Origin: Botryobacter ruber
Lineage (GTDB): Bacteria; Bacteroidota; Bacteroidia; Cytophagales; Hymenobacteraceae
NCBI RefSeq assembly: GCF_003347595.2
Contig: NZ_QCZK02000031.1
Span: forward strand, 1 to 64,000
Length of the DNA: 64,000 nucleotides
Reading direction: 5' to 3'
Shown here: piece by piece, positions 16,667-25,319 of the stretch
Layout: the number at the start of each line of letters is the position of its first letter
Numbering within the stretch: position 1 is the first letter of the stretch
The notes under the pieces: generated by a model
Seen by the model: the letters and a program-made list of their open reading frames with translations, nothing else
Told to the model about the DNA's origin: nothing
The model's database searches: none
Made by a program: the position numbers and the translations under genes

Positions 16667-16927
16667 ATGGAAACCGCAAATAATAAAACTACGACCACGA
16701 AATCGGGTTCGCAGTTTAACGACATGCTGAACAAAAGTGGATTACAGGAACTGCCGCATAAAATACAGCAGTTTGGTAGCACTACCTTTGATAAAGTAAA
16801 CAACTTAAGCACAACACAAAAAGTTGTTGGTGGTACGCTGCTTGCCCTTGGTGCAGGCTGGGTAACCATGAACTCTATGAAAGGAAAAAATATCCTGGGC
16901 CAGAAGAAGATGCACCGCACTTCGTAA
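16667..16927 (+). CDS. Small protein of unknown function
   Basis: 86 aa. Thr/Lys/Asn-rich start, an amphipathic middle (LNKSGLQELPHKIQQFG) and one weak hydrophobic stretch near the C-terminus (VVGGTLLALGAGWVTM). A good terminator lies 21 bp after its stop, which supports it as an expressed single gene. No family is recognised. Confidence 0.65.
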   Translation: METANNKTTTTKSGSQFNDMLNKSGLQELPHKIQQFGSTTFDKVNNLSTTQKVVGGTLLALGAGWVTMNSMKGKNILGQKKMHRTS

Positions 16928-16948
16928 CGCTCCTTTAATATTTTGAAT

Positions 16949-16985
16949 ACCGAAGCCAGGCAGCCATGCCTGGCTTCGGTGTTTT
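16949..16985 (+). terminator. Terminator
   Basis: A perfect 14-bp stem (ACCGAAGCCAGGCA at 16949-16962 and complement at 16967-16980, loop GCCA) followed by GTTTT, after the small gene ending at 16927. Confidence 0.85.
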
Positions 16986-17095
16986 AAAGTGTGGCAGAAC
17001 ATCAGATCTTTATAAATTAACCCGTTACCTCTCCTGCCATCAGCCGTACACAATGCAGTCGGTTTTTTTTTATCCTTCACCAGAATTTATAAACC

Positions 17096-18187
17096 ATGGA
17101 GCAACAAGTTCTGCTGCAGTTTGATGCTGCGCAAAGTTATTCCCCCGATGGGGAGCATGTCCGGAACGATTTATCTACTGTACTGAATACCGGGAAAAAT
17201 CTGTGGCTGGCCTGTGATGAACGTGCCACAGTGGAGCGGCTGACGCAACTGGAAGATGGTACCTACGGAAAACATAAGTCCTTTAAACTAAGCGACTACC
17301 TGGACCTGCCGGGGAAAGCCGGCGAAGAAGTAGACATAGAAGGAATGGGGGTGGCCGGTAACTACCTCTGGATTATTGGTTCGCATAGCCTGCGCCGCAA
17401 AAAGCCCCGCAAACACGACTCTGTAGAAGACCAGATGAAACGGCTGGCAAAAGTAAAGGCACAGGAGAATCGTTATATGTTGGCCCGCATTCCCATTGTG
17501 TACGAGGAAGAAACCGGCGATTACACGCTGCACAAAGCGTGTCCCCACCCCGACCATAAAGACAAAATCTTGCATGCCGCCCAATTGAAAGGAAGCAAAA
17601 AGGGAAACGAGTTAACCAAGGTGCTTCAAAAGGATGAGCACCTGGCAGATTATTTCAGGATACCCAGCAAAGACAACGGCTTCGACATTGAAGGATTGTG
17701 CATCAGCGGAAAACGTATTTTTATCGGGCTTCGGGGGCCGGTGCTGATGGGTTGGGCCCTGGTGCTGGAGATTGAGGTAGAAGAGGACGAAGACAAGCAC
17801 GGCTACCTGCACCTGAAAAAGATTACCTCCGAAAGGCCATACAAAAAGCACTTTCTGCACCTGAAGGGCAAAGGCATCCGGGAACTGCGCATCAGCAACG
17901 ACGATATTTTTGTACTGGCCGGCCCTACCATGGACCTGGATGGTGTTATCGCGATTTATAAATGGCGCAATGCCTTAAAGCAGGAAGGCGACTCGATGGT
18001 ATGGGCCAAAGACCTGGAACGCCAGTTCGAGGTACCGCATGGTTCCGGCAAAACATCCGGCCAGGACAAGGCAGAAGGACTGGCTTTTTTTGATGATACC
18101 ACCCTGCTGGTCGTATTCGACAGCCCAAAAGATGAACGCAAAGTAGGGGAAGACGGTGTGCTGGCCGACCTGTACAAGGTGCAGTAA
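17096..18187 (+). CDS. DUF3616 family protein
   Basis: 363 aa, no signal peptide. Matches the DUF3616 pattern: a beta-propeller-like protein with repeated blocks IEGMGVAGNYLWIIGSHS, DIEGLCISGKRIFIGLRG and EGLAFFDDTTLLVVFDSP, which are the conserved 'identifies good calls' blades of this family. The protein is charged and likely cytoplasmic. Function is unknown. The ATG at 17096 gives a compact leader and the domain starts at once. An A-like remnant overlaps the region just after the stop. Confidence 0.8.
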   Translation: MEQQVLLQFDAAQSYSPDGEHVRNDLSTVLNTGKNLWLACDERATVERLTQLEDGTYGKHKSFKLSDYLDLPGKAGEEVDIEGMGVAGNYLWIIGSHSLRRKKPRKHDSVEDQMKRLAKVKAQENRYMLARIPIVYEEETGDYTLHKACPHPDHKDKILHAAQLKGSKKGNELTKVLQKDEHLADYFRIPSKDNGFDIEGLCISGKRIFIGLRGPVLMGWALVLEIEVEEDEDKHGYLHLKKITSERPYKKHFLHLKGKGIRELRISNDDIFVLAGPTMDLDGVIAIYKWRNALKQEGDSMVWAKDLERQFEVPHGSGKTSGQDKAEGLAFFDDTTLLVVFDSPKDERKVGEDGVLADLYKVQ

Positions 18188-18304
18188 CAGGAATGGTGAC
18201 AGTGGCTGCAGAACTTCAGGAGCAGTTTGATGGTTGCCAAGTAGGAGGTAAAGCAGTGGTGGGAGTAGCTGAGACAAAATTTAGCGGCAGTTGGCACATT
18301 TTTT

Positions 18305-18336
18305 TTCTGCAGCTACAGTCACCAGAGCCTCTGCTC
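18305..18336 (-). repeat. A element copy 6
   Basis: Minus-strand copy with TTCTGCAGCT and CCTCTGCTC ends; about 15 of 20 core bases. A weaker plus-strand relative lies at 18187-18213 just after the DUF3616 stop, and another at 18252-18274. The 293-bp gap 18188-18480 holds only these. Confidence 0.55.
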
Positions 18337-18480
18337 TTCAGCAAAAGCTATTTGCTATGTTGATGTGTATTGATTTGAGTGCCAATGGTATGAGTTAGTG
18401 AGCGGGCTGTGTTGGGTTAATCTTTTCACCAACTGTCGTGTACTTTGCGTATACAAGCCCAAACAAAATCTACTAAAACT

Positions 18481-18924
18481 ATGAGTGTGATAAAAGCATT
18501 GGCAGGTGGCCTGGCAGGCGCCTGCATTTTAACGGTGGCGCATGAAAGCTTAAGGCGCATGGTACCCGAAGCCCCGCGTATGGATTTGCTGGGCATGCGC
18601 GCGATTGCCAAAACAATGAAAAAAGCAGGCGAAGAGCCACCGCCAGACGATGAGTTGCACACATGGGCATTGGTAGGAGACGTTATCTCAAATTCGGTTT
18701 ACTACAGCTTTACCGGCTCGGGCAAAAAAGCTTTGTGGCGTGGTGCGCTGTTAGGCGCCAGTGCAGGCGCAGGCGCTATTTTACTGCCTGGTCCGCTGGG
18801 GCTGGGCGAAGCTCCTGCTAACCGTACGAACCAAACCAAAGCCATGACCTTCGGCCTGTACCTGCTGGGCGGACTGGCTGCCGCTGCGGTAGGCTACGCG
18901 CTGGCTTCAGATGAGGATGAGTAA
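18481..18924 (+). CDS. Uncharacterised membrane protein
   Basis: 147 aa from the ATG at 18481. Three likely membrane stretches: ALAGGLAGACILTVA near the N-terminus, ALLGASAGAGAILLPG near residue 95, and LYLLGGLAAAAVGYAL near the C-terminus. A polar piece EEPPPDDELHTWALVGDV sits between the first two. Glycine- and alanine-rich spans suggest tight helix packing. No family is recognised. It converges with the HTTM gene; the two stops are 18 bp apart and share a hairpin. Confidence 0.7.
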   Translation: MSVIKALAGGLAGACILTVAHESLRRMVPEAPRMDLLGMRAIAKTMKKAGEEPPPDDELHTWALVGDVISNSVYYSFTGSGKKALWRGALLGASAGAGAILLPGPLGLGEAPANRTNQTKAMTFGLYLLGGLAAAAVGYALASDEDE

Positions 18925-18930
18925 ACAGGT

Positions 18931-18971
18931 TTTGTGCCTGTGCTATTCCTTAGCGGTGGCGCAGGCACAAA
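18931..18971. terminator. Shared hairpin of convergent genes
   Basis: TTTGTGCCTGTGC (18931-18943) pairs with GCGCAGGCACAAA (18959-18971) with one G-U pair. It spans the gap between the two convergent stops and the last codons of the HTTM gene. T runs are poor. Confidence 0.5.
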
Positions 18972-20454
18972 GCATTTCTCTTTTTGGTTTTACAGTCTGA
19001 TAACCGGGTCGCGTAGGCTCCTTCATGTATACTACATGCAGTTTCGTTACCTGTTGGTCAGGATGCTGCTCGTTCCACTGGCGCAGCAGGTAGTGGCAGT
19101 AGTAGGGGCGGATGGCACTGTTGCTGATAAAGAGGTAGTTTTCCGAGTACTTCCGCCACCTGTCGTTCTTGAACATAGCCATCACAGAAGCCGGTTTCGC
19201 ATAATCAGCTTCCTTGCCCTTCTGGTTCAGGTCTATGGTTTTGCCGGCAGTTGTGCTGCCTTCCAGCACATACCAACCATCATCTTTAAACACAACAGGA
19301 GCAAACATACCCCAGCGCTGGTCGGTGCGCAATAAAATACCAAGCCACTTTGTATGCTCCGGAAGCTTTGGCAGGTGCAGGTTCGTTTCGCTGATATTCC
19401 ACCAGATACTGTAAAAAAGCATCACCCCCACAAACACTTCCCTGAACTGTCGTTGCCTGGCTACCTGCAGGAACGTCCGTGGCCACTGGAGTTCTACCCG
19501 TACCGTTACCGGAAAGCTTATTTCCCTGAACACACGCTTGAACTGCCCGCTGAACGGCCGTTTGAAAGATGATAGAAAACGTTGCTCTATCCAGTCCATG
19601 GCATTGGCAGGAAGCAGCCCTGTTACCGAAGCGATACTGATGAGGTAGAATAGCCCGACAAACAGCGTAAGGCTGATGCCTATATGGAGCAGCACCAGCA
19701 CCCCCGCCACCAGCAACCGGAAGAAGGCGTTATAGAAGGGTATGAGCAACAGAAATGGAAGCAGCAGTTCGGTGTAGTAGGTGCCGAGGGTTAGCAGGCG
19801 GAGCAGTTCCGGGTATGGGTAAATGAGTTTGCCAAGCGGCATCAGGATCTGGTCGAGGCTTAGGGCGTAGTAGAGGGCAGTACCTTCCGAATTCCATTCG
19901 GGCGAGTTTTTCAGTAAGGCCGCACAAACATACAGCAGGAACAGCTGCAGGATGTAAGCAGCTGTGGCAGCACTAAAATACCGGGTTTCTGTAGCAGGTG
20001 TCGAGGCTTTGGCAGCGTCGTATGAGTAGAACCGGCCCCACGGCAGAAATATACCCCAGAAGAGCAGCATCCGGAGCAAATCATCGCCGCCCTGTGCAAT
20101 AAGCACATTCCGGTTCTGGAGCGAGATCAGCAGCAGCCAGGTAGCAATGGTGGCAAACCTTGTTTTGTAGCCCACCAGCAGGCTGGTAGCACAAACAGCA
20201 GCCACCGCAAAAAGCACCGCCTGGAACTGCCATAAACCACTGAAAGCATGAAATGAAAAAAAGTACTGATGCCAAGCATGCTGGTGCAGTGCATGGAGCG
20301 GCAGCACGCCTGTGTCAGCATAATGGGCTTCCAGGTCGGTGGCTCTTATCGCCAGATCCGTAAGTACGATACCTGCCAGCCAGATGCGCATCAGGGCCAG
20401 TGCCCGCAGGTCAACGGTAAAAACTTTTCGTAAATAGCTCCCCACAAAATTCAT
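18943..20454 (-). CDS. HTTM domain membrane protein
   Basis: 503 aa. Contains the HTTM (horizontally transferred transmembrane) domain shared with vitamin K-dependent gamma-carboxylase: several membrane spans in residues 15-300 with LRALALMRIWLAGIVLTDLA at the start, and a soluble C-terminal part of about 190 residues with GMFAPVVFKDDGWYV. The soluble part is shorter than in true carboxylases. Bacterial members are of unknown function; carboxylation should not be assumed. It may be in a transcript with the Thr-Gly lipoprotein upstream only if the terminator at 20478-20513 is read through. Confidence 0.85.
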   Translation of the reverse strand: MNFVGSYLRKVFTVDLRALALMRIWLAGIVLTDLAIRATDLEAHYADTGVLPLHALHQHAWHQYFFSFHAFSGLWQFQAVLFAVAAVCATSLLVGYKTRFATIATWLLLISLQNRNVLIAQGGDDLLRMLLFWGIFLPWGRFYSYDAAKASTPATETRYFSAATAAYILQLFLLYVCAALLKNSPEWNSEGTALYYALSLDQILMPLGKLIYPYPELLRLLTLGTYYTELLLPFLLLIPFYNAFFRLLVAGVLVLLHIGISLTLFVGLFYLISIASVTGLLPANAMDWIEQRFLSSFKRPFSGQFKRVFREISFPVTVRVELQWPRTFLQVARQRQFREVFVGVMLFYSIWWNISETNLHLPKLPEHTKWLGILLRTDQRWGMFAPVVFKDDGWYVLEGSTTAGKTIDLNQKGKEADYAKPASVMAMFKNDRWRKYSENYLFISNSAIRPYYCHYLLRQWNEQHPDQQVTKLHVVYMKEPTRPGYQTVKPKREMLCACATAKE

Positions 20455-20477
20455 TTTCCAAAAATTTACGGTTAAAG

Positions 20478-20513
20478 CAAAAAGGCAAATACCGGTTGGT
20501 GTTTGCCTTTTTG
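20478..20513 (-). terminator. Terminator after Thr-Gly lipoprotein gene
   Basis: A 16-bp stem with one mismatch (CAAAAAGGCAAATACC at 20478-20493, GGTGTTTGCCTTTTTG at 20498-20513), loop GGTT. It carries A and T runs on its two sides, so it can act in both directions. It follows the minus-strand gene ending at 20544. Confidence 0.85.
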
Positions 20514-20543
20514 TTCATGCATTACATATCAGTTGTCTGGTTA

Positions 20544-20906
20544 CTAGTAAGTGGTGGTTCCCGAGGTGGTACCGGAAGTGGTGCCAGTGGTCGTACCCGT
20601 TGTTGTGCCAGTAGTCGTTCCTGTCGTTGTACCAGTGGTAGTACCGGTTGTTGTTCCGGTAGTGGTACCCGTTGTCGTGCCGGTCGTCATTCCTGTTGTG
20701 CTGCCTGTGGTCATCCCGGTGGTTGTACCTGTCGTGTCCTGTTCATAAGTTCCCATCGTGTCTGTTTCTTCTATAGTAGCATCACTGGGAGTGGAGGTGC
20801 CATAAGGCGGCTCGCTGGTAGTTTCTGTAGTGCTTGAAGAACAAGCAGATAAAACGGTGCCGGTCATTAACGCTAAAGCCAGGCAGTTCACGTAAGTTTT
20901 TCTCAT
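20544..20906 (-). CDS. Lipoprotein with Thr-Gly tandem repeats
   Basis: 120 aa from the ATG at 20906. Signal peptide MRKTYVNCLALALMTGTV with lipobox LSAC, so the mature protein starts at Cys22. A Thr/Ser/Glu-rich linker follows, then about 15 repeats of the four-residue unit Thr-Thr-Gly-Thr/Met/Ser to the C-terminus, encoded by a degenerate 12-bp DNA repeat (20550-20740). The repeated Thr side chains could be O-glycosylated, as Bacteroidota modify exported proteins at Asp-Thr/Ser motifs, but only the linker offers such motifs. No function is known. Repeat number is likely to vary between strains. Confidence 0.75.
   Translation of the reverse strand: MRKTYVNCLALALMTGTVLSACSSSTTETTSEPPYGTSTPSDATIEETDTMGTYEQDTTGTTTGMTTGSTTGMTTGTTTGTTTGTTTGTTTGTTTGTTTGTTTGTTTGTTSGTTSGTTTY
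20550..20740. repeat. 12-bp tandem repeat coding for Thr-Thr-Gly-Thr
   Basis: About 15 imperfect copies of a 12-bp unit (plus-strand form GTNGTNCCNGTN). The third codon positions vary between copies while the protein repeat is kept, which argues for selection on the protein and not for fresh slippage. Confidence 0.8.
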
Positions 20907-21126
20907 AGTTTTGTAGTTTTTAAAGAGACTAAATCTAATTATCATTTTACGAAGAAATTAGAAAAACAGGTAATGGGGTGTGCTGGAATAAATACTGTTT
21001 TTTGCTTCAGTAATAAGCTGGTTTAAAAATGTTTGAGAGAAACGTTTTGCTTTATATTTCAAACCATATACACCGGGTCGGGAACTGAAGGCAGATGGGA
21101 TGTTTTTCTGAGACGGGGCGTGATGT

Positions 21127-22479
21127 TTATTCCTTCTTGAGCTTCTGCAGGTAAAGCATGCGCGCCTCTTCCAGCGCTATAAGCACTTTCTCGCGCTGTT
21201 CCCTGAGCTTTGATAAAAGTGTGCTCCTGTTCAGGAACAGCTTGAGCAGCAGCCAGTGGTCCTGTATGCGCTCAAACGTGTTCCAGTACTGCAGCGTAAA
21301 AAAGCCGCTGACGGGGAGGCTGACCATGTAGAGCAGCAGGTAAAATAAGTTCGGTACTAAGTGCCAGAAGAGGATGCTCTGGAGCAGGTAGAAAAGCGGG
21401 AAAGAGAAAATGCCTACGGTCATCATGATAGGAGCCATAAACTCCTGCGCCTCTGTAAGCCGTTTCGCCACTTTGGAGGGAATAATGTACGGCAGGTAGT
21501 TGTTGAGCAGCCCGTACAGGTAAAGCGGAAAGCAAAGCAACAGGAAAATGGTCATCCGGATGCTGTGGCGCAGCAGCTTGGTGTGGCCTTTCCGCAGCAC
21601 GGCGTCCTGTAGCCGTAGCCGGTTCAACTGAAGCCTGTAGTCGGATATCTGCTGTTTCAGGTTCTGGAGGAGTTCCGGGGCAACTTCGTTGAAATAAGAC
21701 AGGCCTTTTACAATAGATTTGGTAAGCAGGAAATGATGTTCGTGTTCGGGTGCTGTTATCTGGGAGCCGGCTGCCAGTCTGGTTCTGTAAATTTCCTCGA
21801 TGTTACGCACCAGTTCGTCCTCCTCGTCCGATGCGGTTACGATAATCAGCTTCTCCAACTGCTGCCTGATGTGGTCTGTAAGGGCTTTAACCGCAGCTGT
21901 CGGGTCGGTGTTATATGCCGGCAGAAAAGAAGCCACGTCAATCGGGTTGCCGACATTTACAAAAAGGTCGCTCCTGAAGCGGGTTGGGTCGGAGTAGTTA
22001 AGCCCGACGGGCAGTATTCTTACCCCCAGCGGTTGGTGTGAAGTAGCCTCCACACCAAGTGCAATACGCGCTGTGCCTGTTTTGATCTTGCGAAGCCGCC
22101 GCTCGTTAAAGCTGTTCCCTTCCGGGAAAATAAGCAGTGACTTGCGCTCCCGCAGCGCTTTAAAACAAGCCTTAAAGGTTTCTTCGTTGCTGATGTTCAG
22201 GTCAGGATTATCTTCCCGGCGGTGGATCGGGACGAGGTTCATGTGCTGGAGCAGCCAGGTGCGGAAGGGGGTGCTGAAGACGGTACTTTTGGTGATAAAG
22301 TAGACCTGCTGTCGCAAGAGCGTTGCTGTTACAATCGGGTCCATGAACGTGTTCGGATGATTGGATACAACCAGCAGCGGACCTTCTGTGTCCATCAGGT
22401 GACGGTTGCGCACTTCAAACTTCCTGAAAAATACCCACAGCCCAATCCGGGCGATAAACTTCAGCACATTGTACAACAT
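21127..22479 (-). CDS. Lysophospholipid/glycerol-phosphate acyltransferase
   Basis: 450 aa. PlsC-type acyltransferase that adds a fatty acyl group to a glycerol-phosphate or lysolipid. The catalytic motif is VSNHPNTFMDP (His and Asp spaced by five, as in the NHPN subgroup of this family), and the second motif is LLIFPEGNSFNERRL. The acyltransferase domain lies in about residues 20-220. A long C-terminal part with three hydrophobic spans (about 310-400) and a charged helical end is present, making the protein longer than PlsC itself. It is on its own, divergent from the DsbA-like gene. The real acyl acceptor is not known. Confidence 0.88.
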   Translation of the reverse strand: MLYNVLKFIARIGLWVFFRKFEVRNRHLMDTEGPLLVVSNHPNTFMDPIVTATLLRQQVYFITKSTVFSTPFRTWLLQHMNLVPIHRREDNPDLNISNEETFKACFKALRERKSLLIFPEGNSFNERRLRKIKTGTARIALGVEATSHQPLGVRILPVGLNYSDPTRFRSDLFVNVGNPIDVASFLPAYNTDPTAAVKALTDHIRQQLEKLIIVTASDEEDELVRNIEEIYRTRLAAGSQITAPEHEHHFLLTKSIVKGLSYFNEVAPELLQNLKQQISDYRLQLNRLRLQDAVLRKGHTKLLRHSIRMTIFLLLCFPLYLYGLLNNYLPYIIPSKVAKRLTEAQEFMAPIMMTVGIFSFPLFYLLQSILFWHLVPNLFYLLLYMVSLPVSGFFTLQYWNTFERIQDHWLLLKLFLNRSTLLSKLREQREKVLIALEEARMLYLQKLKKE

Positions 22480-22790
22480 GTCTTTAGGTATAGTATTATA
22501 TTACCTTATACGGCGTATAGCCCGAAATAATCCTGTTACTACTTGTCCCATTCGCGTGAAATCTAATGTATCAGGAGTACAGATAGCATATTGTTGGAGC
22601 AAGACAGCAGCAATTTTCGCATTAACCGGAACATAGGAAAGTCTAAAGCAATATAGCGAAAGTTAAGTTAGCTCAGGCTTTGTTTGGTGTCCTGTATTCA
22701 ATATTTTGCGTAGCAGGAGGTAACAGCCTGCCGCTGTCGTGATAAACACGTTGTTACGCCGGTACATCATCTTCTAACAAACGAATAAAA
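22480..22790. other. Divergent intergenic region
   Basis: 311 bp between the acyltransferase and DsbA-like genes. It should hold both promoters, but I find no good TTG/TAnnTTTG pair. A small palindromic TATAC-GGC-GTATA lies at 22506-22518. No gene or A element is seen. Confidence 0.5.
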
Positions 22791-23435
22791 ATGTCCAGTA
22801 TGAAAAAGCCAAAAGTGTTTTATGTGTACGATGCCCTTTGCGGCTGGTGTTATGGTTTCGGTCGGGTAATGAAACAGTTTCACGCAGACTATAAGGATCT
22901 GTTCGAATTCGAGGTGATTAGCGGCGGCATGATCACAGGCGACAATGTGCGGCCCATCAGCGGGATGGCGGAATACATACGGCATGCCATGCCACGCCTG
23001 GAGCATGTGTCGGGTGTGGAAGTGGGCGAACCCTACAAAACAGGAATTCTGGACAAAGGTACTTATATCACCAACTCGCTGCCGCCGTCGGTGGCGCTGG
23101 TTATCCTGAAAGAGCAGGCGCCGGCGGAGCAGGTGCCACTGGCGCGGGCTATACAGCACTTGCATTTTGTGGAAGGCAAAGACCTGAATGAGGTGGAAAC
23201 TTACCTGCCGCTGGCCGGGGAATACGGCCTGGCAGAAGCCGATTTTACAAAGAAGTTTACCGATGAGCAATATACTGCCAGGGCAAAGGAAGAGTTTGAG
23301 CTGGTGCAACGCTGGAAAATTACCGGTTTCCCGGCGGTTGTGTTGCAAAAAGGCGAGCAACTGTACCTGGTGGCGCGGGGCTACCTGCCCTACGACCAGC
23401 TGCAGGAAACGGTGAACAAGGTGCTGGAGGAGTAA
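22791..23435 (+). CDS. DsbA family thioredoxin-fold protein (FrnE-like)
   Basis: 214 aa, no signal peptide, so cytoplasmic. Thioredoxin-fold oxidoreductase with the motif CGWC at residues 17-20 directly after the first strand (VFYVYDALCGWCYGF), a helical insertion in the middle and the cis-Pro loop ITGFPAVV. FrnE/2-hydroxychromene-isomerase-like relatives act in thiol-disulfide chemistry. The start at 22791 gives MSSMKKPK; the second Met at 22800 is equally possible. It is a single gene, with an inverted pair of A elements after it. Confidence 0.85.
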   Translation: MSSMKKPKVFYVYDALCGWCYGFGRVMKQFHADYKDLFEFEVISGGMITGDNVRPISGMAEYIRHAMPRLEHVSGVEVGEPYKTGILDKGTYITNSLPPSVALVILKEQAPAEQVPLARAIQHLHFVEGKDLNEVETYLPLAGEYGLAEADFTKKFTDEQYTARAKEEFELVQRWKITGFPAVVLQKGEQLYLVARGYLPYDQLQETVNKVLEE

Positions 23436-23482
23436 CCCCACACTACCGGAACCCTGGTGCCGAAACAGGCGCCGGTTCTGAT

Positions 23483-23513
23483 GGGCAGAGGCAATGGTGG
23501 CAGGGGCAGAACA
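23483..23513 (+). repeat. A element copy 7
   Basis: Plus-strand copy, 18 of 20 core bases. It faces copy 8 at 23543-23576, so the two form a stem of about 30 bp with a short loop, placed between the convergent DsbA-like and STAS-like genes. Confidence 0.85.
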
Positions 23514-23542
23514 CTACTTAAACCCGATCCGGTTCTAAAATC

Positions 23543-23576
23543 TTTCTGCAGCCACAGTTACCATTGCCTCTGCAGC
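23543..23576 (-). repeat. A element copy 8
   Basis: Minus-strand copy, weaker core (about 14 of 20) but with both outer ends kept (CTGCAG... and CATTGCCTCTGCAG). It lies 30 bp past the stop of the STAS-like gene. Confidence 0.65.
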
Positions 23577-23605
23577 TACTGTCTGCTTTGGCTGTTAATT
23601 CTGCC

Positions 23606-24007
23606 TCAGGCCTCCTGAAGCATAAGCCAGTCGTAGGCGGAGGTAAGGTCTTCGAAACTGCGAATTTGAAACGGAAGCTGCTTGGTGTATGCCTGCATAA
23701 GTTGCTGTTGCTGCCGGTCTGCTTCCACATTAAATGGATTCAGAATAGCAAACCGTTTCAGGGGCAGCTGGTACAGCGCGTTCAGGTAATTTTCCGATGT
23801 CCATTGCAGGTCCTCTGCCGAAAGCGGAGAAAGGAGGCGCCGGTCCACGATGGCAAAGTTCACATCGTGTGTTTTAGAGCATTGCACCGATTGCTGCAGC
23901 GCCTGCCGGTATTGCAGGCTGGTGCAGGTGCCATACCACTGGCTGATCAGGATTTTGTCAGGCTCATGGTATTCTATATGTAAGTACTCTGATTGAAAGC
24001 AAACCAT
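23606..24007 (-). CDS. STAS/SpoIIAA-like protein
   Basis: 133 aa, soluble. Secondary structure and motifs resemble the SpoIIAA/STAS-like family: strand YLHIEYHEPDKILISQWYG, then NFAIVDRRLLSPL and LKRFAILNPFN with alternating helices. Members are found widely in Bacteroidota and often called 'STAS/SEC14 domain' without proven role. A partner kinase or phosphatase is not seen nearby. The match is moderate; a plain 'hypothetical protein' is the fallback. Confidence 0.6.
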   Translation of the reverse strand: MVCFQSEYLHIEYHEPDKILISQWYGTCTSLQYRQALQQSVQCSKTHDVNFAIVDRRLLSPLSAEDLQWTSENYLNALYQLPLKRFAILNPFNVEADRQQQQLMQAYTKQLPFQIRSFEDLTSAYDWLMLQEA

Positions 24008-24203
24008 AGAACAGAATAAATTGGTAATACTACTCTTACAAAAGTCAGGGACACAGCCTTAAGCTGTACCAATTAAAAGCGGTAGAAGTTAACAAAGGAA
24101 CATTTTACAACAGGCAGACTCCGGCCACAAGTATCTTTCAGTAACCTCGCCTGTTAGCTGCAGGTGCTGCATGGCCGCTGTTTCCTGTTATCCCGGTAAA
24201 ATA

Positions 24204-24235
24204 GGCTGCAGCCGCGACTACAGCTTTTGCTGCAC
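24204..24235 (-). repeat. Degenerate A-like element
   Basis: GCTGCAGCCGCGACTACAGC followed by TTTTGCTGCAC has the ends of an A element but a poor core. It lies directly before the stop of the small gene ending at 24237. Confidence 0.3.
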
Positions 24236-24236
24236 A

Positions 24237-24419
24237 TTATGGCTTCTTCTCTTCGCTTTTTGTGGTGGGATTGTCATTTTCTTCCTTTTTGTCTTGTTCG
24301 TCTGGCGTAGTGTCTGGCTCGTCTGTTTTGGTGCCCTTCAGCGGTTCCGGGTTTTCGTCGGGCACTACCTTGCTCTCATCGGAGTTGGTGATAAAGTCGT
24401 TTTCGCGCGGTGTTCTCAT
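24237..24419 (-). CDS. Small hydrophilic protein
   Basis: 60 aa, highly charged and rich in Asp, Glu, Lys, Pro and Thr (for example DEPDTTPDEQDKKEE), with no signal or membrane span. It is likely disordered. It lies 65 bp beyond the minus-strand gene starting at 25000 and may share its transcript. Low-complexity composition makes coding evidence weak, though the frame has a proper ATG and no overlap. Confidence 0.5.
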   Translation of the reverse strand: MRTPRENDFITNSDESKVVPDENPEPLKGTKTDEPDTTPDEQDKKEENDNPTTKSEEKKP

Positions 24420-24484
24420 AGGTAAGTTGGGTTTGTGTGTTGTGGTTTTGCAAAGCAGCTGCCTTGCCTGGTGCTGGTTGGCTG

Positions 24485-25000
24485 CTACAGCCTCATCTGT
24501 TTGCGTACATACGCCTCCAGTTCGTTCCTGGAAGCAAGCGCTGCGTATTTGTCGAGTGTCTTGTTTTTGGCGCGGGCATCTTTTGCCTTAATCTGGCTGT
24601 ACAATTTTAAAATGCTTTCCAGGCCGCGCATATTTGCCCTTAGTTCGTTTTTATCGCCTTTGTTTTCGATCAGGTACAGGCCTTTCCCGAAAACAAATTG
24701 CGGCACAATCATATCTTTATAGGCAAAGCTTTTGTCTTTCAGAATACTTTCGATAAAGGTACCGTCTACCATTACCGTGTACGGTGCGCCTTCCAGCCAT
24801 TTAAATACATAGGCTGCTTTGTCTTTCCGGTCTTTAAAATTTTCCGGGAAAGCATTGTCTTCCAGCCACCGTATGGTCTGGGCAATCTGGGCCGTGTCGC
24901 GGAGATATTCCTCCGGTGTGCTCCAGTTGACTTTCTGCGCCTGGAGTGCAGGGGCTGTAAAGCAGCAGATCAGCAGGAGTAGCAGGTAAACTTTTTTCAT
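24485..25000 (-). CDS. Exported protein of unknown function
   Basis: 171 aa. Signal peptide MKKVYLLLLLICCFTAPALQA with a type I cleavage site (LQA-QK). The mature part is helical, with a conserved-looking piece EGAPYTVMVDGTFIES and a basic C-terminus. Many Cytophagales encode secreted proteins like this, but I recognise no domain. It is divergent from carB, 319 bp away. Confidence 0.75.
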   Translation of the reverse strand: MKKVYLLLLLICCFTAPALQAQKVNWSTPEEYLRDTAQIAQTIRWLEDNAFPENFKDRKDKAAYVFKWLEGAPYTVMVDGTFIESILKDKSFAYKDMIVPQFVFGKGLYLIENKGDKNELRANMRGLESILKLYSQIKAKDARAKNKTLDKYAALASRNELEAYVRKQMRL

Positions 25001-25319
25001 AAATAAGCAGGGCGCCAGGTGCCAAAGTTAAATTTAAGTTAAGTTTTTTAGCTCTTGTCGAAGAAGCCCGAAGGCTTAGTGGGAGAGTTTGGTTCCGGCG
25101 GGTAATTAAAAGCCATTTTGCCGTTGCACGACCTCCACAGCGGTATCCGGGAGTTTGCGGTCATCAATATAATAAAACTTAGCTTAAATTTACAAAACAA
25201 TTTTTGCAAATGCTGCTGCAATTCCCGGCTTTGTTAACTTAAAAAATGACCAATCTACATTTTATATTGACTGCCTTTAAAATTTAACATAACTTTGGGC
25301 AATTTATACCTACCAACTC
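25001..25319. other. Divergent intergenic region with carB promoter
   Basis: 319 bp; AT-rich in its right half. It contains the carB promoter at 25267-25297. No gene, A element or terminator is seen. Confidence 0.6.
25267..25297 (+). promoter_or_regulatory. carB promoter
   Basis: TTG at 25267-25269, a 20-bp spacer and TAACTTTG at 25290-25297 fit the Bacteroidota consensus. The -7 box is 22 bp before the carB ATG, so the leader is very short. Confidence 0.7.

Noticed and set aside
18943..20454. Calling the HTTM protein a vitamin K-dependent gamma-carboxylase
   Set aside because: Only the membrane domain is shared; the C-terminal part is much shorter than in true carboxylases.
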